From NCBI RefSeq assembly GCF_002860255.1, contig NZ_PGVE01000040.1, positions 1 to 64,000 of the forward strand: a stretch of DNA of 64,000 nt, given 5' to 3'. The stretch comes from Neobacillus cucumis. GTDB taxonomy: Bacteria; Bacillota; Bacilli; Bacillales; Cytobacillaceae. Shown one piece after another: positions 7,020 to 15,814 of this stretch. Under the pieces are notes generated by a model. That model was not told where the DNA came from and did no database searches. It worked only from the letters and a program-made list of their open reading frames with translations. The position numbers were made by a program, and so were the translations under genes. Positions within the stretch are counted from its first letter, which is position 1; each line of letters opens with the position of its first letter.

Positions 7020-7862
7020 ATGATTAACAACTTACAATCCACAACTACACTTAGCAATGGAGTAAAAATGCCTAGGTTTGGGCTTGGGGTATTCAAAGTA
7101 GAAGAAGGACCTGAACTTGTCAATGCCGTTAAATTTGCCATTAAGTATGGCTACCGCAGTATTGATACAGCCTCTATTTATGGAAACGAAGAAGGTGTCG
7201 GACAAGCAATCCGCGAAGGAATAGGTGAAGCAGGTATTTCAAGAGAAGACCTTTTTGTGACATCCAAGGTCTGGAATAGTGACTTAGGCTATGAATCTAC
7301 GATTGAAGCCTATGAAACAAGCTTAAAGAAGCTTGGTTTAGACTATTTGGATTTATATCTTATTCATTGGCCTGTGGAAGGAAAATATAAAGAAGCTTGG
7401 CGGGCGTTGGAAACACTTTATAAAGAAGGCAGAGTAAAGGCCATTGGCGTAAGTAACTTCCACGTCCATCATCTTGAGGATTTAATGAAAGATGCTGAAA
7501 TCAAGCCCATGATCAATCAGGTAGAATACCATCCGCGTTTAACGCAAAAAGAAGTTCATACTTTTTGTCAGGAACACGGGATCCAGTTGGAAGCTTGGTC
7601 ACCATTAATGCAAGGTCAGCTATTAGATCAGCCGGTTATCCAAGAAATCGGACAAAAGTATATGAAGTCTGCAGCACAAGTAATTTTGCGCTGGGACCTT
7701 CAAAACGGCGTTATCACCATTCCAAAATCAACGAAGGAACATCGCATCATCGAAAATGCTTCCATCTTTGACTTCGAACTAACTAATGACGAAATGGAAC
7801 AATTAAACAATCTGAACCAAAACCTGCGCGTAGGCCCAGACCCAGACAACTTCGACTTCTAA
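7020..7862 (+). CDS. Aldo/keto reductase (AKR5-like)
   Basis: NADPH-dependent reductase of aldehydes and ketones, 280 residues. The catalytic tetrad Asp49, Tyr54, Lys83 and His116 is all visible (IDTASIYGNE, TSKVWN, LIHWP). The C-terminal cofactor motif is IPKSTKEHRIIENASIF. I placed the start at the ATG 7020-7022 with GGAGG seven bases upstream; a longer frame from a TTG at 6963 would include that ribosome site in codons. It is probably cotranscribed with the MFS gene and could remove reactive carbonyls sensed by HxlR (inference). Confidence 0.93.
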   Translation: MINNLQSTTTLSNGVKMPRFGLGVFKVEEGPELVNAVKFAIKYGYRSIDTASIYGNEEGVGQAIREGIGEAGISREDLFVTSKVWNSDLGYESTIEAYETSLKKLGLDYLDLYLIHWPVEGKYKEAWRALETLYKEGRVKAIGVSNFHVHHLEDLMKDAEIKPMINQVEYHPRLTQKEVHTFCQEHGIQLEAWSPLMQGQLLDQPVIQEIGQKYMKSAAQVILRWDLQNGVITIPKSTKEHRIIENASIFDFELTNDEMEQLNNLNQNLRVGPDPDNFDF

Positions 7863-7870
7863 ACAACACA

Positions 7871-7911
7871 AAAGGGTTAGTAATGGTGCCTGTCACCATT
7901 ACTAACCCTTT
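7871..7911. terminator. 18-bp hairpin with GGTGCCTGTCACC core
   Basis: A perfect 18-bp stem (7871-7888/7894-7911) with loop CCTGT lies between the convergent reductase and FAD oxidase genes. It lacks a long T run but is followed on both sides by short T stretches. It belongs to the window-wide hairpin family; a second bare core copy lies at 7933-7945. Confidence 0.65.
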
Positions 7912-7957
7912 CAACTTGTTAATACAATTAACGGTGCCTGTCACCCTAAGTCAGGTT

Positions 7958-9319
7958 TTAGAATATTTTCCCTGGGTTTAGGATGTTTTTGGGGTCGAGG
8001 TTGTTTTTGATTATTTTCATGATTGGGATTAGGTCTCCGTGTTCTTCTTCAAGGAAGGCTTTTTTGCCAAGTCCGATTCCGTGTTCCCCCGTGCAGGTTC
8101 CTCCCTTGGATAAAGCATAAGAAACAATCTGATGATGGACATTTTCGACTACTTCCAACTCTTCTTCACTTTTCGGGTCCATTGGCAAGCATGCATGATA
8201 GTTTCCATCGCCAACATGACCTAATACAGCTCCTTCTAGGCCATATTTCTCTATTACTTCCCTTGTCTGCTTCAAGGCATTTGCCAGTTCTGATAACGGG
8301 ACGCAGACATCGGTAAACATTAATACTTTTCCTGGATTAGCGGCCTGAATGGCAAATGCGGCATGGTGCCTTGCCTCCCATAGTTGCGCCCTTCGTAACG
8401 AGTCATTTTCAAATTCAAAAGAAACACATTGCTCATCCTTTAAAATCTCCTGCATCACTTCTACACTATATGTAACTTCTGGTTCATTTCCGCTAAACTC
8501 TAAGAAAAGAGTAGGCTCCTCCCTGTAATTCGTACTCTTAAACTTATTAACTGCTTGAATCGTTTTCTCATCAACTAACTCTATTTTTCCGATTGCTAGA
8601 CCTGCTTTTAAGAGAATAGATGCTGCATTCCCTGCAGCCTCAATAGAAGGAAAAGTTGCTTTGACTGCAGATGTAGCTTCTGCAATCCCTCTCAGCTTCA
8701 AAGTAATCTCCGTAAATATCCCTAGTGTCCCTTCTGAACCTATAAATAACCCCAATAAATTGTAGCCCGCCGAAGATTTAAAGGAATTCCCTCCCGCTCG
8801 AACAATGGATCCGTCTGCTAAAACCACTTCTAAGCCCAGCACCTGATCACGCATCACTCCATATTTCACACTGTTAGTACCGCTGGCATTTGTGGCTGCC
8901 ATACCACCGATTGAGGCATCCGCACCTGGATCTGTCGGGAAAAACAAGCCATGTTTTTTCAAAGCTTGATTAAGCTGAGTTCTGGTTACCCCTGGCTGTA
9001 CGGTCACTTGAAAGTCATCAGGCCGTACCGACAAGATTTGATTCATGAGACTAAAGTTAAGACTGATACCTCCATGAACCGGAATAATATGTCCTTCTAA
9101 GCTTGTCCCCGCCCCGTAGGGAACGAGGGGAATAGAATGCTCACTGGCAAATTGTACAATCCTCCCTACCTCTTCTTTCGTTTTAGGAAACACTACTGCA
9201 TCTGGGTTGAATGGAGTATGGTATGCCTCCCCCTTGCTATGCTGTTCTAAAATGGTTTCATTAATCGTAACCCGCTCACTATCCCCAATAATAGCAAACA
9301 ACTCATCATAAAGATTCAT
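7958..9319 (-). CDS. FAD-linked oxidase (GlcD / D-lactate dehydrogenase type)
   Basis: A 453-residue flavoprotein oxidising a 2-hydroxy acid such as glycolate or D-lactate. The N-terminal FAD_binding_4 (PCMH) domain includes PYGAGTSLEGH and GVTRTQLNQAL; the FAD-oxidase C-terminal domain carries GHVGDGNYHA and TGEHGIGLGKK. No Fe-S (GlcF) partner lies adjacent. The upstream in-frame ATG at 9334 has its codons inside a GGAGG sequence, so I chose the ATG at 9319, which that site serves. The gene is single, convergent with the reductase. The exact substrate is undetermined. Confidence 0.88.
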   Translation of the reverse strand: MNLYDELFAIIGDSERVTINETILEQHSKGEAYHTPFNPDAVVFPKTKEEVGRIVQFASEHSIPLVPYGAGTSLEGHIIPVHGGISLNFSLMNQILSVRPDDFQVTVQPGVTRTQLNQALKKHGLFFPTDPGADASIGGMAATNASGTNSVKYGVMRDQVLGLEVVLADGSIVRAGGNSFKSSAGYNLLGLFIGSEGTLGIFTEITLKLRGIAEATSAVKATFPSIEAAGNAASILLKAGLAIGKIELVDEKTIQAVNKFKSTNYREEPTLFLEFSGNEPEVTYSVEVMQEILKDEQCVSFEFENDSLRRAQLWEARHHAAFAIQAANPGKVLMFTDVCVPLSELANALKQTREVIEKYGLEGAVLGHVGDGNYHACLPMDPKSEEELEVVENVHHQIVSYALSKGGTCTGEHGIGLGKKAFLEEEHGDLIPIMKIIKNNLDPKNILNPGKIF

Positions 9320-9435
9320 CCTGCATCCCTCCATAACAATGACAATGAAGCTAGTAATCTATCTTAATAACCATTTTAATCTTCAGGAAAGCTAATTTAT
9401 AGATAATATTTAAAATTTTCACTCATTTCCAAGAA

Positions 9436-11622
9436 TCAACAGCTCTTAAAATAAAAGATTCTCGAGAAATAGTCTTTCTTGATGAGTGGCAGGGTTAAAC
9501 CAATCTTCAACAACTCATCTCCATAAAAGACTCTGTCATCATCATGTTGTTTGTATTTCATCTCCGGATTCAGTCCCCGTAACTTCATTCGTAAAAAAGG
9601 CGGATTCGGTGTGGCTAAAATTTTATAGTAAAAAACAACTGCTTGACCTTGGTTGTCATCCACATACATCCACGCCGTATCCATCCCTTCAAAGGGAGCT
9701 ATCAGCCGGTACAAATTTCCGAATTGAACAATGTCCTTGATTTGTTGGTAAAACTGAATTTCCTGACGGACGAGCTCTTTTTCTTCCCTGCTTAGTTTAT
9801 CAATATTTAATTCAAATCCGAGATTCGCCGCCATGGCAACATGGCACCGCATCTTTATCGGCGTCACCCTTCCTGCCTGATGATTTGGTACATCTGATAC
9901 GTGGGCCCCCATCGTGACGGCGGGGAAAACTAGACTTGTTCCATATTGTATTTTCAGCCTTTCAACTGCATCCGTATCATCACTTGTCCAGGTTTGCGGC
10001 ATATAATACAGCATTCCCAGATCAAAGCGGCCGCCCCCTCCTGAACAGCTTTCAAACAAAATTTCTGGGAACCGGGATGTTAAGACTTCTAAAATCCGAT
10101 ACAACCCTAGCATATAGCGATGGGCAGTCTCCAGCTGTCTTTCTGGAGGCAAGGCAGCAGACCCTGCCTCTGTCATATTCCGATTCATATCCCATTTCAC
10201 ATAGGAAATCGAGGCACTTTGAAAAAGAGAGGTGAGCGTATCAATCAGCCATTCACACACCTCTTCTCTGCTTAAATCTAAGACAAGCTGATTCCTCGAA
10301 AGTGTCCGACTCCTCCCAGGCACATGAAGACACCAGTCAGGATGTCTGCGGTACAACTCACTGTCAGGAGAAATCATTTCTGGCTCAACCCACAAGCCAA
10401 AATTCATTCCCTTACCATTCAAATAGCCGGCTAATCCTTGTAAACCATGTGGCAGTTTTTTTCTATTGACAAACCAATCTCCAAGCGAACTTTTATCATT
10501 GTCACGGTGTCCAAACCACCCATCATCCAATACAAACATCTCAATTCCAAGACCCTTTGCTGCGTTAGCAATTTCCTTTAATTTATTTTCGGTAAACTGA
10601 AAATACGTTGCCTCCCAATTATTGATAAGAATAGGCCGTGTTTGATCACGATAGACACCCCGGCAAACTCTATTTCTGATCATTTTATGAAAAGTTCTCG
10701 ACATTCCGCCCATACCCTCCGGTGAAAAAACCATCAGCGCTTCCGGTGTTTGAAAAATCTCCCTCGGCTTTAATCGCCATGAAAAATTAAATGGATTAAT
10801 CCCTACACTGACTCGGCTTGTCTCAAATGGATCGACCTCAATGGAGGCCTGAAAATTTCCGCTGTAAATTAAACTAATTCCATAAACATCACCCCTTTCC
10901 TCCGTTGCCCCTTTTGATAATAAGGCAAAAAAGGGATTTTGCTGGTGGCTGCTTGCTCCCCTTGAGGAAGAAATGGCTTGAACGCCGTGAGTCAGTGGCC
11001 TTCGTTCAATATGCCTCTCCCGTGCCCATGTTCCTTGAAGATGAAGCCAGTCCCAAGTTGAATTATGGAAATCCACCGACATACTCATACATTTAAGTAT
11101 ATCGACCTCTTTGCTGCCTAAGTTTTCAAACGTGACTGATCTCGTGATCACATCAAAATCACGATAAATCGTGTAATATAAGTTCAATCCAATGCCCAGA
11201 ATAGAATCTACCAATGTAATTACAAGCGTGTCTGCCTCTTCGTCCTCCTCCACATAAGCCATCGGCAGTCCCTGTAAAAAGGGTTTTCCTCTAATAATTT
11301 CATAAGAATCATAGACAAATTCCGTAACTGTTGACCCATCAGGACTCTGAAGCTGATAAGCTGGCGTTCGAAAATCTCCGTTGCCATAGGCGGGATATTC
11401 CTGTGGAAGAGTATCAAGAGAAAATTGGGGGTCAGCCGGTTCGTTCGCAGGTGAAAAAGCTCTGCCTTTGAATGGTAGTATATTGGAAGGCTGCAGTACA
11501 TGAACCCTCCTTCCCCAATATAAATGGGCCACATATTTACCATGGACAAGTTGAATCATATAAGTGATTTTTCCATTATATAAATGAAACAGCTGATGCT
11601 TTTCATTAAATTCAATCGGCAT
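9436..11622 (-). CDS. Alpha-galactosidase, GH36
   Basis: Releases terminal alpha-1,6-galactose from melibiose, raffinose and related sugars. The length of 728 residues matches bacterial tetrameric GH36 enzymes. Visible motifs are VLDDGWFGHRD in the barrel, the nucleophile Asp in VKWDMNRN (about residue 480), SCSGGGGRFDLG, and the acid/base Asp in TSDDTDA (about 550). There is no signal peptide, so it acts in the cytosol. GGAG precedes the ATG. It stands alone with no transporter, but it is consistent with the galactose genes 20 kb further on, which would receive its product. Confidence 0.95.
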   Translation of the reverse strand: MPIEFNEKHQLFHLYNGKITYMIQLVHGKYVAHLYWGRRVHVLQPSNILPFKGRAFSPANEPADPQFSLDTLPQEYPAYGNGDFRTPAYQLQSPDGSTVTEFVYDSYEIIRGKPFLQGLPMAYVEEDEEADTLVITLVDSILGIGLNLYYTIYRDFDVITRSVTFENLGSKEVDILKCMSMSVDFHNSTWDWLHLQGTWARERHIERRPLTHGVQAISSSRGASSHQQNPFFALLSKGATEERGDVYGISLIYSGNFQASIEVDPFETSRVSVGINPFNFSWRLKPREIFQTPEALMVFSPEGMGGMSRTFHKMIRNRVCRGVYRDQTRPILINNWEATYFQFTENKLKEIANAAKGLGIEMFVLDDGWFGHRDNDKSSLGDWFVNRKKLPHGLQGLAGYLNGKGMNFGLWVEPEMISPDSELYRRHPDWCLHVPGRSRTLSRNQLVLDLSREEVCEWLIDTLTSLFQSASISYVKWDMNRNMTEAGSAALPPERQLETAHRYMLGLYRILEVLTSRFPEILFESCSGGGGRFDLGMLYYMPQTWTSDDTDAVERLKIQYGTSLVFPAVTMGAHVSDVPNHQAGRVTPIKMRCHVAMAANLGFELNIDKLSREEKELVRQEIQFYQQIKDIVQFGNLYRLIAPFEGMDTAWMYVDDNQGQAVVFYYKILATPNPPFLRMKLRGLNPEMKYKQHDDDRVFYGDELLKIGLTLPLIKKDYFSRIFYFKSC

Positions 11623-11761
11623 TTTTACCCACTCCTAAAAGACATTTACTTTACTATATTCGGCTAGAAGTGGAAAATGGTGTCAAGCCATACATAAAAA
11701 TTGAAATTTTGTAGATGATAGATAATAGTAAATTTTAGAAATGATTATAGGATGTGCAGTG

Positions 11762-12370
11762 ATGGAGCATTTAAATCATCTTCTTGAACACTTTGGATAT
11801 TTGGGAATTATTTTTGCTTTGATTGGCGGAATTATTGGTCTGCCAATTCCGGATGAAGTTCTTCTCACCTATGTAGGGTATAATGTTTTTGCAGGTAAGT
11901 TAGCGTACTTGCCGTCACTCTTATGCGCCTACTTTGGGGCAAGCAGCGGGATTACATTGAGCTTTATATTAGGAATTGCACTTGGCGCACCGTTTTTACA
12001 TAAGTTTGGTCCCAAGCTGCATATCAGCGAGGCTAAAATAGACCGTACGAGAAAATTATTCAATAAATTTGGGCCGTTCCTTTTGGTCATTGGTTTTTTT
12101 ATTCCTGGAGTCCGGCATATTACTGCCTATCTCGCAGGTATAAATAATTATTCCTATAAAAAGTTCGCCTTGTTCGCCTATCTTGGAGCACTGCTTTGGT
12201 GCTTTACCTTTATCACCCTAGGACGTATCCTCGGAAGCAACTGGGGTTATGTTGCAACTTATTTTTCAAGGTATAGTGTTTATGCAATTATCTTTTTCTT
12301 AGTAGGGATTTTTATTTTCTATACCTATAAGAAAAAAAGAAAGGTCCTAAAAAATGCTTCTTATGATTGA
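11762..12370 (+). CDS. DedA-family membrane protein
   Basis: A 202-residue polytopic protein of the DedA/SNARE-associated family, which includes undecaprenyl-phosphate or phosphatidylethanolamine translocases. The motif GLPIPDEVLLTYVGY near residue 25 and the F..PGVRHITAYLAG signature near 115 are conserved, including the acidic and Arg residues in re-entrant helices. The start is set at the ATG 11762 (AGGA nine bases upstream) rather than 11741. The role is membrane lipid or lipid-carrier transport (family knowledge); the specific substrate is unknown. Confidence 0.88.
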   Translation: MEHLNHLLEHFGYLGIIFALIGGIIGLPIPDEVLLTYVGYNVFAGKLAYLPSLLCAYFGASSGITLSFILGIALGAPFLHKFGPKLHISEAKIDRTRKLFNKFGPFLLVIGFFIPGVRHITAYLAGINNYSYKKFALFAYLGALLWCFTFITLGRILGSNWGYVATYFSRYSVYAIIFFLVGIFIFYTYKKKRKVLKNASYD

Positions 12371-12407
12371 AAAAAGAGATGCTCTTAACTACAGAGCATC
12401 TCTTTTT
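12371..12407. terminator. Bidirectional terminator
   Basis: AGAGATGCTC/GAGCATCTCT (12375-12384/12394-12403) is flanked by an A run and a T run. It ends both dedA (plus) and the TPM gene (minus). Confidence 0.85.
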
Positions 12408-12408
12408 G

Positions 12409-13146
12409 TTACCAGCCTCGGCTTGCACCGCCGCCGCCAGAAGAACCGCCGCCGCCGCGGGTTCCTCCTCCGCCTCTTCCGCCGCCTCGTGATAGAATGG
12501 ATAGAAGAAAATAGGTCAAGGTGCCTCCAAAAAATTTAAAGTCTAAAACTACCACCACAAGGATAATGATGATGAGAAGCCAGGATGGAATTCCTATCCC
12601 CTCATCCTTGGGTGCTGTTTTTTGGCTGTCATCGCCGCCGTTATATTCGGCAAGGACCTCATTGGCAAGTGCCGTATAAGTTTCCGTAACGGCCTGGTTC
12701 GGCTGGTTATTTTTCAAATAAGGAATAGCATATTGATCTAAGATTCGGCCGGCTTTAGCATCTGGAATTCTTCCCTCGAGACCGTAACCTACCTCAATCC
12801 TGATTTTGTGTTCCTTCATAGCTAAAACTAGGAGAACGCCATTGTCCTCTTTCTTACTGCCAATTCCATATTGGCGGAATGCCTCATTTGCATATTCTTC
12901 TATGGGTTGGTCGCCAATAGTTTGAACGGTCAACACAGCCACCTGGGCGGTTGTTCGATCTTCAAGGTTCTTGCCTAAATTGATGAGTTCTGCTTTTTCT
13001 GTTTCATTTAGGACATGGGCAAAATCTTGGACATAAATATCCCCTACTGGAGCAGGTGTTTGGACATCCTCAGCAAGTGCACTGGCTGCACACAGAAATA
13101 ACATGGTAAATACCAACAGAAAGCTGAAGATCCTTTTCGTATTCAT
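12409..13146 (-). CDS. TPM-domain protein with Gly-rich tail (YgcG type)
   Basis: A 245-residue exported membrane protein. Signal peptide at about 1-25 (ASALAED), TPM phosphatase-like domain at about 38-160 with YVQDFAHVLN and the VLLVLAMKEHKIRIEVGYGLEGRIPDA-type core, a membrane segment at about 188-218, and then a Gly/Arg/Ser tail ending GGASRGW. The ATG overlaps the LemA stop codon by one base (TAATG). LemA and TPM proteins are commonly paired; TPM domains are linked to membrane-protein quality control and photosystem repair in other lineages, but the bacterial role is not settled. Confidence 0.88.
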   Translation of the reverse strand: MNTKRIFSFLLVFTMLFLCAASALAEDVQTPAPVGDIYVQDFAHVLNETEKAELINLGKNLEDRTTAQVAVLTVQTIGDQPIEEYANEAFRQYGIGSKKEDNGVLLVLAMKEHKIRIEVGYGLEGRIPDAKAGRILDQYAIPYLKNNQPNQAVTETYTALANEVLAEYNGGDDSQKTAPKDEGIGIPSWLLIIIILVVVVLDFKFFGGTLTYFLLSILSRGGGRGGGGTRGGGGSSGGGGASRGW

Positions 13147-13721
13147 TACCCGTTGCCTCCAAAGTCAACTTTTGGAGCTTCTTGGGCCTTAGGGTCTGCT
13201 TTAAAATATTCCTTCGCATCAAATCCGCCGATTCCTGCAATAATGGAACCTGGGAATCTTTTCACTTTTTTATTAAATTCTGCTACTTTTTCATTATAAT
13301 CCTTTCGTGCAACCGCAATTCTGTTTTCTGTTCCAGCCAGTTCATCCATTAGCTGGGTAAATTGCTGATCTGCCTTCAGGTTAGGATAATTTTCAACGAC
13401 GACAAGCAAGCGGCTTAGCGCGCCAGATAATTGATCGTTAGCGGTTGCTTCTTCTTCGGGGGTTTTTGCTCCAGCAAGCCGTGCACGTGCATTTGAGATG
13501 GAGGCAATAACTTCTTTTTCGTGAGCCGCATAGCCTTTTACGGTACTCACCAAGTTTGGAATTAAATCCAGCCTTCGTTGAAGTTGATTTTCGATTTGAG
13601 CATGAGATTGATTTACGTCTTCTTCTAGATTGACAAAGCTGTTATAGCTGGACATGAACATAAGGCCCAATATGACAATGACACCGACCACAATCCCTAT
13701 TCCTAGCCAACCTTTTTTCAA
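13146..13721 (-). CDS. LemA-family protein
   Basis: A 191-residue protein with an N-terminal membrane helix (about 5-25) and a long alpha-helical extracytoplasmic domain: VNLEEDVNQSHAQIENQLQRR, then LIPNLVSTVKGYA, the LemA signature. I prefer the TTG start at 13719-13721 (AAAGGA ten bases upstream, giving the usual KKGWLG N-terminus) over the ATG at 13742. It is translationally coupled to the TPM gene. Function is unknown beyond envelope association. Three AAACGTTT palindromes lie in its upstream region. Confidence 0.87.
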   Translation of the reverse strand: MKKGWLGIGIVVGVIVILGLMFMSSYNSFVNLEEDVNQSHAQIENQLQRRLDLIPNLVSTVKGYAAHEKEVIASISNARARLAGAKTPEEEATANDQLSGALSRLLVVVENYPNLKADQQFTQLMDELAGTENRIAVARKDYNEKVAEFNKKVKRFPGSIIAGIGGFDAKEYFKADPKAQEAPKVDFGGNG

Positions 13722-14111
13722 TCTAATCACGTCCTTTCTCATCTATAGTATATATCACATGGTGAATAAGTTCCCTTTTTAAGACATAATAAAACTTAGA
13801 GGAAAATCCATTAATTAAACGTTTTGGTTATTTGGGGTGAGAGGTTAATTAAACGTTTGATTGGTTTTTTATTTTGACCAGAAATGGCTGATTTATTAAG
13901 ACTTAACTATGTTTGATTCTTTTTATTGCTGAATTAATTAATCGTTTGATTAATTTTTTGCATTATTGTTGTCTGATTGGTCACCCTGGCGAATAGGCTT
14001 AATATTGCCAACCACGAATTTTTGAAACCTTTTGAGATAATTATCGTATATATTTGTATCCCTACAAAGTTTGTACTACAAATAAAAACTTATATAGATA
14101 GGAGATTTAAA
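13722..14111. repeat. Intergenic region with three AAACGTTT-type palindromes
   Basis: Between lemA and yggT, which are divergent. Related AT-rich palindromes lie at 13810-13828, 13843-13866 and 13931-13957, each built on TTAATTAAACGTTTGATTAA. A fourth copy is at 14499-14520 and a diverged one at 20995-21010. They look like a TetR/LacI-type operator family or a dispersed repeat. No terminator or RNA was recognised here. Confidence 0.55.
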
Positions 14112-14393
14112 TTGGGCTTATACATTTTACAATTTGGACAATATGCTTTTGAGGCTTATTACTGGCTGATCTTAATATCAATTTTTGGTTCTTGGTTCCC
14201 TCAATTCCACTCTTCAAGGATCGGAATATGGATTTCAAAGCTCGTGGAACCTTATTTAGGCTTCTTCAGGCGGTTCATTCCTCCGCTTGGTCCTATTGAT
14301 GTTTCACCAATTGTCGCTTTATTTGTTTTTAGATATGTGTCCGGATTTGCTTTAGAAGGACTCCGTCAGTCATTGAATGTTATTGGGGTATAA
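14112..14393 (+). CDS. YggT-family membrane protein
   Basis: A 93-residue protein with two membrane helices flanking the conserved segment FGSWFPQFH...LVEPYLGFFRRFIPPLGPIDVSPIVALF, diagnostic of the YggT family. The start is the TTG 14112-14114 with AGGAG eight bases upstream; the longer frame to 13977 is AT-rich and lacks a ribosome site. In many Firmicutes YggT lies beside cell-division genes; here it is alone. Proposed roles are osmotic or division-related, unproven. Confidence 0.88.
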   Translation: MGLYILQFGQYAFEAYYWLILISIFGSWFPQFHSSRIGIWISKLVEPYLGFFRRFIPPLGPIDVSPIVALFVFRYVSGFALEGLRQSLNVIGV

Positions 14394-14416
14394 GTGATTC
14401 TTACCTCTAATGAAAA

Positions 14417-14469
14417 AAGAACCCAACAAAGGAGCACTATTTAAACAAAGGCTCCCTTATTGGGTTCTT
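14417..14469. terminator. Terminator after yggT
   Basis: AAGAACCCAA/TTGGGTTCTT (14417-14426/14460-14469) with an inner GGAGC/GCTCC. A long two-part hairpin between convergent genes; A-rich on the left, T-poor on the right, so it may serve the NRDE gene as well. Confidence 0.6.
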
Positions 14470-14527
14470 CCCTCTTCACTAGAAACTAACTGTGCCTTAC
14501 TAATTAAACGTTTGATTAGTTCATCTC

Positions 14528-15283
14528 TTACAGTTCTATAGTATATTGCTGATCATTTGCACCATTTTTTGTAAAAACTCTTTCTACATATTGAAGTTTC
14601 GTCTCTGACATTAACATCACGGTCGAGCTCCTCGTTCCGTAATGCTGGCTTTCTATAAACAATGGCGATAACATTCGTTCCCATTCTAATGAAACTCCCG
14701 TACTGGGAAGATCCTGATCTGGGGCAGGGTCCGCATTTTGCAGCAGCGAGAAAAGCTCATCGATCATACCGGCTGAGTTTTCATTTATTATATGTAACAA
14801 TCCTTCCTTTCCTTTTCTCACCTTCGGCCAGCTGCTATTTAATAAATGGTTACTGACCCCATAGATCCCAGGTTCCAACTTTTCCAGTCTTTGACCGACA
14901 TTTGAATAATAATATAACTCGCGACTATCTCCAGCCAATAGATTATACCCTGGATATAAGTGATTATTGGCGGCAAGGTTGATCATATATTCTTCTATAC
15001 CCCCTCTATATTTCAGGGCATCTGCGACCAATTCTCCTCTTGAATGTTTTCCTTCTGTTATCTCTTTTGGATTTCTGTAGTTAGTCAACGCCGCGAACCG
15101 GCCTAAGGTTGTAACCCCCATCCAAGTTCCCATTTTTTCTAAATCCCGTCCTGCCAAGATTTCAGGGTGTTCCTTCCAAAAGTGAGCAGGAGCAGTTGGG
15201 CGTTGATAAAATTCATCACGATTAGCAGCAACAATAAGCTTATACTCCTTATGAACACCATAAGCAAACAGAATCAAACACAT
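14528..15283 (-). CDS. NRDE (TANGO2-like) family protein
   Basis: A 251-residue cytosolic protein starting MCLIL, with Cys2 conserved in the family, and the signature AANRDEFYQRPT near residue 21 plus GRDLEKMGTWMG and ALTNYRNP. The family is related to Ntn-hydrolases, and eukaryotic TANGO2 is implicated in heme or lipid handling; the bacterial function is not established. The start at 15283 has GAGGGG six bases upstream; the longer frame to 15361 has none. A 22-bp imperfect AAACGTTT palindrome lies just past its stop. Confidence 0.85.
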   Translation of the reverse strand: MCLILFAYGVHKEYKLIVAANRDEFYQRPTAPAHFWKEHPEILAGRDLEKMGTWMGVTTLGRFAALTNYRNPKEITEGKHSRGELVADALKYRGGIEEYMINLAANNHLYPGYNLLAGDSRELYYYSNVGQRLEKLEPGIYGVSNHLLNSSWPKVRKGKEGLLHIINENSAGMIDELFSLLQNADPAPDQDLPSTGVSLEWERMLSPLFIESQHYGTRSSTVMLMSETKLQYVERVFTKNGANDQQYTIEL

Positions 15284-15382
15284 ACCCCTCACACCCTTTT
15301 TAAAAAAATACACTAATACTAAATAGACTTCCCATTTCATAATTCTCCACATTCTCAACAAAAACCTTTTACAAGTCCTATA

Positions 15383-15433
15383 GTGCCTGTCACCATTATT
15401 ACGCTCATTGAGGTAATATTGGTGACAGGCACC
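15383..15433. repeat. GGTGCCTGTCACC-family hairpin
   Basis: AGTGCCTGTCACC (15382-15394) faces GGTGACAGGCACC (15421-15433), with an inner ATTATTAC/GTAATATT pairing. No T run, so more likely a repeat element than a terminator. It lies between divergent genes upstream of both. Confidence 0.6.
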
Positions 15434-15515
15434 GCTTGAATGGTGAAAGGACCGAATGATTTTTGGGGTTTGGAGGAAAATAAGCTTGTTTGAAGGATGA
15501 AAAGGAGGTTGTTTT

Positions 15516-15758
15516 ATGTCTGAGTTAGAGCCAATTGAATATGAGACGGGTACTGCAATTCGCGATTATGACATTATCCAAATTAATCAAACGGAGTATG
15601 GTTACGAGGTTTTACTTGATGTGAATTTAGACAGTGGCTACTCTTTAGCGAGAACAAAATTAGAAATTACTCACGAGGATTTACAAGGCTATGAAACCAA
15701 TGCAGTAGAAGAAGGCATAAAATATGCATTAGGTTTTTTCCCAGAAGAAAAACTTTAA
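15516..15758 (+). CDS. Small acidic protein, unknown
   Basis: An 80-residue acidic protein with a strong AAAGGAGG site eight bases before the ATG, so it is very likely expressed. Sequence such as QINQTEYGYEVLLDVNL and ALGFFPEEKL suggests a small alpha/beta cytosolic fold; I recognise no family. It is followed by a clear terminator, making a one-gene unit between the NRDE and VOC genes. Confidence 0.7.
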   Translation: MSELEPIEYETGTAIRDYDIIQINQTEYGYEVLLDVNLDSGYSLARTKLEITHEDLQGYETNAVEEGIKYALGFFPEEKL

Positions 15759-15766
15759 ATCCAAAT

Positions 15767-15810
15767 AAAAATATCCCCAACCTTCATACATAAAGAATGG
15801 GGATATTTTT
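15767..15810. terminator. Bidirectional terminator
   Basis: AAATATCCCCA/TGGGGATATTT (15769-15779/15798-15808) with flanking A and T runs ends the small gene (plus) and the VOC gene (minus). Confidence 0.85.
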
Positions 15811-15814
15811 CACT

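Noticed and set aside
9335-9435. Possible terminator or regulatory site between the FAD oxidase and alpha-galactosidase genes
   Set aside because: I found no hairpin, cre-like site or clear promoter in this short AT-rich gap.
12409-12539. Gly-rich repeats as a DNA repeat element
   Set aside because: The GCC/CCG-rich repeats encode the Gly-rich tail of the TPM protein, normal for this family.
13977-14111. N-terminal extension of YggT
   Set aside because: The extra 45 residues do not belong to the family, and a strong AGGAG lies before the TTG at 14112.
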